Positions 61,043 through 64,000 of a stretch of DNA of 64,000 nt are shown here, piece by piece. This stretch comes from Bacteroidota bacterium. Lineage in GTDB: Bacteria; Bacteroidota; Bacteroidia; Chitinophagales; BACL12. The notes beneath the pieces were generated by a model that did not search any database, was not told the origin of the DNA, and saw nothing but the letters and a program-made list of their open reading frames with translations. Both the position numbers and the translations under genes were made by a program. The DNA is taken from NCBI GenBank assembly GCA_016718035.1, contig JADKEK010000003.1, positions 293,501 to 357,500 on the forward strand, written 5' to 3'. Position 1 is the first letter of the stretch, and each line of letters starts with the position of its first letter.

Positions 61043-62089
61043 ATGAGCGAACAAGCAAACAGAACCGAAATTTCATCGCTGGGTGAATTTAAATTGATTG
61101 AACAACTGACTAAAAACTTCGAATTGCGTAACGCATCGAGTTTAAAAGGAATTGGAGATGATGCAGCGGTGATAGACAATTCGAATAAGTTGACTGTAGT
61201 TACTACCGATATGCTGGTGGAAGGCATTCATTTTGATATGATGTATTCTCCACTTTTGCACTTAGGATATAAATGTATTGCAGTAAATGTGAGCGATTTA
61301 TTGGCAATGAATGCTGAGCCAAAACAAGTTACAGTTTCCATTGCTATTTCGAACAGATATTCAGTGGAAGCTATTGAAGAATTATACGAAGGTATTTACC
61401 ATGCTTGCGAATATTATGGTGTTGATTTAATTGGTGGAGATACAACTTCCAGTTTAAAGGGATTAATCATTTCTGTAACTGCAATTGGAGAAGCCAATGA
61501 AGATGAAATTGTATATCGCACCGGTGCAAAAGATGGCGATTTAATTTGTGTGAGTGGTGATTTAGGTGGAGCCTTTTTAGGTTTACAATTATTAGAAAGA
61601 GAGAAAAAAATATTTTTGGAAAATCCGGGTATACAACCTGATTTAGAAAATAAAAAACATATTGTTGGCCGATTTTTAAAGCCCGAAGCCAGGAAAGATA
61701 TTGTTGATGCAATGAGAGCTCAGTCAATAGTTCCCACCGCCATGATTGATATTTCTGATGGATTATCATCTGAAATATTACATATTTGCAATCAAAGCAA
61801 TTGCGGTGCTATTATTTATGAAAATGAAATTCCTATTCACCCTGAATCTTATGACCAGGCCTTAATTTTTAATATGGACCCTACGGTTTGTGCATTAAAC
61901 GGTGGTGAGGATTACGAATTGTTATTTACCATTGACCCAAAACATGCAACTGCTATTGCACAAATTCCAAACGTTTCAGTAATTGGCAAAATTGTACCGC
62001 AAGCTAATGGTACATTTTTGAAAACAAAAAATGATAATTTATTTAAGATACAAGCCCAGGGATGGGAAAGTTTTAAGCAGGAAAATTAA
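61043..62089 (+). CDS. thiL: Thiamine-monophosphate kinase
   Basis: ThiL phosphorylates thiamine monophosphate to the active cofactor; 348 residues. It has the PurM-like fold with GIGDDAAVID near residue 39, VSDLLAMNAEPK, LIGGDTTSS, DISDGLSSEI and GGEDYELLFT. The frame is open from 61004, but the ATG at 61043 (MSEQANRTEI) is preferred. It is divergent from the acyl-CoA synthetase and overlaps the end of the convergent exported-protein gene by four bases. Confidence 0.95.
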   Translation: MSEQANRTEISSLGEFKLIEQLTKNFELRNASSLKGIGDDAAVIDNSNKLTVVTTDMLVEGIHFDMMYSPLLHLGYKCIAVNVSDLLAMNAEPKQVTVSIAISNRYSVEAIEELYEGIYHACEYYGVDLIGGDTTSSLKGLIISVTAIGEANEDEIVYRTGAKDGDLICVSGDLGGAFLGLQLLEREKKIFLENPGIQPDLENKKHIVGRFLKPEARKDIVDAMRAQSIVPTAMIDISDGLSSEILHICNQSNCGAIIYENEIPIHPESYDQALIFNMDPTVCALNGGEDYELLFTIDPKHATAIAQIPNVSVIGKIVPQANGTFLKTKNDNLFKIQAQGWESFKQEN

Positions 62090-63396
62090 TCGTCGAGATA
62101 AAATAATTTATTATATACTTTACCTTCAACAAATACAGACAACACGTAAATTCCACGTGCATGTTGTTCGATATTGATGCTGAATATTCTGCCTTTTTCA
62201 ACTTTATAAAAAGCGCCTTCAACAATAGTTTGGCCTGTTGCGTTACACACTAAAATATCAGCTTTGTCCTGCGTATCAATATTAATTACAAATTTAATTA
62301 CGCCTTTAACCGGATTTTGAGTAATCCATAAAATTTCATCTTCAGGTATTATAAGCGAATCAATTTCTGTTGAATCTTCTGCTTCAATTTCAGTAAAACA
62401 ATCGTATGGTAATCCAAAAAACCATGGCGTTGTAGTAGGTTGTGTACTGAAAAAAGTAAATAAGCGGTCTGCCACTTTTTGTTGACCGGAGCCTGCTAAT
62501 AAAAATCCATCCTGGTCCACATCATAATCTCCCGGGCATAACCAACGTAAGTCATCATATTCACGTAATGTTCTGCCATCTGCCCAAAAATTTGGCCCCC
62601 AGGCAACCCAGGCTGCAGGAGCATCAACGCCCGAATATTTTAACAAGGTATCACCTTCAATTTGTTGTTGAATAATAGCCTTTATGGCAAAGTCGTTAAA
62701 ATAAGGTGCAGGTTCACCAACAGCAGTATAATGTTCGCCGAGCGTATCACTATAACCCCCATAATGTAATCCGGAAATATAAATGAGTTTTAAATTAATA
62801 AACTGGTCTTTTAATTTGCGAATTACTTCGCGATAGGTGTTGGTGAGTGTATCAACATATTGATCGGCTGTAAAAAAAGTATCTTCAAAAGAAATTGCCT
62901 GCATCCAAACAACACTCACTTGTTTTTTCTTTAAGTCAACATCCTGAAAAAAATCGTTTACATCTTTCCAATACACATCATCTGCATCAGGAGTGATCAT
63001 ATCGTGCAGACTATAACCTTCCATACATGCATTAATTAAACGCACGCATGAATCGGTATAACCCTGATTAATATATTCGCCAACAAACTTGTTAAATGAT
63101 TTTCCCGCAGAGCCATTTCCTAATCCCACCATTACTACTTTACCATAGGTAGTATCAATTTCACCATCAAAATTAATTGGCATAATTGCATTAGCATGCA
63201 CTATACCAGAGTCGGCATGTGCACTTGGCATAACATTCATCCCACCGGGATACAATCCGCCCTGAAATCCTAAATACGTATCAAATTGTAAATCAACAAT
63301 TGGAATGAGCAAAGAACTGTCATTATCACAATTGATTTGCGCATCAAGAGTAAAATGAAAGAGGATAAGTGTGATTGCACTTATCCTCCTCAACAT
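62086..63396 (-). CDS. Exported T9SS-sorted protein, unknown family (paralogue 1)
   Basis: The exported protein of 436 residues has a signal peptide (MLRRISAITLILFHFTLDAQ). The body has MVGLGNGSAGKSFNKFV, LINACMEGYSLHDM, VVWMQAISFEDTFF, LIYISGLHYGGYS and WGPNFWADGRTLREYDDLRW, then a C-terminal T9SS type A region (ILWITQNPVKGVIKFVIN to GIYVLSVFVEGK). The succession of short motifs in an alpha/beta body is compatible with an SGNH-hydrolase-like fold, but no firm catalytic triad was identified. The next gene is a close relative. Confidence 0.8.
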   Translation of the reverse strand: MLRRISAITLILFHFTLDAQINCDNDSSLLIPIVDLQFDTYLGFQGGLYPGGMNVMPSAHADSGIVHANAIMPINFDGEIDTTYGKVVMVGLGNGSAGKSFNKFVGEYINQGYTDSCVRLINACMEGYSLHDMITPDADDVYWKDVNDFFQDVDLKKKQVSVVWMQAISFEDTFFTADQYVDTLTNTYREVIRKLKDQFINLKLIYISGLHYGGYSDTLGEHYTAVGEPAPYFNDFAIKAIIQQQIEGDTLLKYSGVDAPAAWVAWGPNFWADGRTLREYDDLRWLCPGDYDVDQDGFLLAGSGQQKVADRLFTFFSTQPTTTPWFFGLPYDCFTEIEAEDSTEIDSLIIPEDEILWITQNPVKGVIKFVINIDTQDKADILVCNATGQTIVEGAFYKVEKGRIFSINIEQHARGIYVLSVFVEGKVYNKLFYLDD

Positions 63397-63438
63397 GATA
63401 TTTAGTAATACAGGCATTTACCTGTTAATGATTATTAA

Positions 63439-64000
63439 TTAATTTAAAACAATAGGTTGTGAAAATAATTGGTCGCCAATTACTACTTCAAAATAATAAA
63501 TTCCTGCAGGTTTTCCTGATAAATCAAATTGATAAAACGAAAACGGTTGAACAGAACCATAAGATTCGCTAATAACAACTTCTCCTATTTGATTAACAAC
63601 TTTAACCTGAATAGCCTCAGTTAATACTTCATCAAAGTCAACATAAAACTGACCAGTTGAAGGGTTAGGGAAAACGGTGATATCTTCTTTGGTAATGATT
63701 GCCTCTTCAGGTAAAATAATACTACCATCTGCTAAGCGGCCATCACTGCAACTTGCCCATTTCGGACCATCCATAAACCAGCTTTCGCTCAATGTATCTG
63801 TTCTAAAAAAGTTGAGTAAAATATTGGCCAGTTTATCTTTTCCTTCATTAGTTAAATGGTAGCCACCACCATCAATTGCAAATTCAGCTTCGCAATTCCA
63901 TGTAAGGCCATCCAATTCACGAGGGTTTTTACCATCAGCCCAAAGTGGTGGACCCCAAATTAAATAAGGTACTTGTTTACCCGGTTCTTTATATTTTAAA
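63439..64000 (-). CDS. Exported T9SS-sorted protein, paralogue 2, cut by the window edge
   Basis: The C-terminal ~186 residues of a protein related to its neighbour: YLIWGPPLWADGKNPRELDGLTW here against VAWGPNFWADGRTLREYDDLRW there, and YHLTNEGKDKLANILLNFF against LLAGSGQQKVADRLFTFF. It ends in a type A T9SS sorting domain (FPNPSTGQFYVDFDEVL to IYYFEVVIGDQLF). The frame is open to base 64000, so the internal Met at 63915 is not the start. The two genes are tandem with 43 bases between them. Confidence 0.85.
   Translation of the reverse strand, partial: LKYKEPGKQVPYLIWGPPLWADGKNPRELDGLTWNCEAEFAIDGGGYHLTNEGKDKLANILLNFFRTDTLSESWFMDGPKWASCSDGRLADGSIILPEEAIITKEDITVFPNPSTGQFYVDFDEVLTEAIQVKVVNQIGEVVISESYGSVQPFSFYQFDLSGKPAGIYYFEVVIGDQLFSQPIVLN

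Noticed and set aside
63439..63915. Separate small gene starting at Met 63915
   Set aside because: The frame is open to the window edge and upstream residues align with the neighbouring paralogue, so this Met is internal.

Overview
The window reads as chromosome of a low-GC member of the Bacteroidota, probably of the Chitinophagales/Saprospirales type, and possibly from a metagenome assembly. The evidence is: secreted proteins with type IX secretion (T9SS) C-terminal sorting domains; promoters of the Bacteroidota form (-33 TTTG, -7 TAnnTTTG) before many genes; Bacteroidota-typical families (IPExxxVDY, DUF4270, DUF2807, a hybrid two-component regulator, a short NuoG); and classic Bacteroidota gene neighbourhoods. 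No tRNA, rRNA, CRISPR array, transposase or phage gene was recognised.

Layout. 0-3.1 kb (minus): ligA (cut by the window edge, one frameshift), pterin-4a-carbinolamine dehydratase, pyruvate kinase and an IPExxxVDY protein. 3.1-5.5 kb (plus): acpP-fabF-rnc. 5.5-9.7 kb (minus): TolC-type channel, efflux adaptor, ExbD and TonB. 9.9-11.1 kb (plus): tadA and sodA. 11.2-11.65 kb: three 159-bp repeats. 11.6-16.7 kb: glmS, DUF4270 lipoprotein and starch synthase (minus), with panC divergent. 16.7-27.15 kb: an accessory region holding a 1380-residue hybrid sensor/regulator, a secreted protein, an MFS transporter, a 50-bp tandem array, and a secreted metallopeptidase between ~320-bp direct repeats. This region separates panC from panD, which I believe are usually neighbours in this phylum. 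27.1-30.2 kb (plus): panD, a UPF0104 membrane protein, rfaE2 and an acyl-CoA dehydrogenase. 30.3-31.0 kb (minus): a DUF2807 protein.

31.1-45.1 kb (minus) is a complete 14-subunit complex I operon, nuoA to nuoN, with one promoter in front of nuoA. It is interrupted between nuoH and nuoI by a four-helix-bundle (23S rRNA intervening-sequence family) gene bordered by decamer repeats, and nuoB carries a single-base frameshift. 45.2-47.9 kb: ECF sigma factor with anti-sigma factor, and a laminin-B/T9SS protein. 48.05-51.6 kb: PPK2 kinase divergent from a double-AAA ATPase with a duplicated N-terminal beta domain. 52.3-54.2 kb: an asparaginase-like lipoprotein and a second lipoprotein. 54.4-56.5 kb (minus): iscS-iscU-iscA. 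56.8-62.1 kb: methylmalonyl-CoA epimerase, M61 peptidase, acyl-CoA synthetase and thiL. 62.1-64 kb: two tandem paralogous T9SS-exported proteins, the second cut by the edge.

Most of the window is core metabolism. The features that ordinary annotation does not explain are the repeat families (159-bp, 50-bp, octamer, decamer, and the GTCG-headed hairpin composite), the accessory region inside the pan cluster, the extra gene inside the nuo operon, and the 2+2 architecture of the AAA protein.
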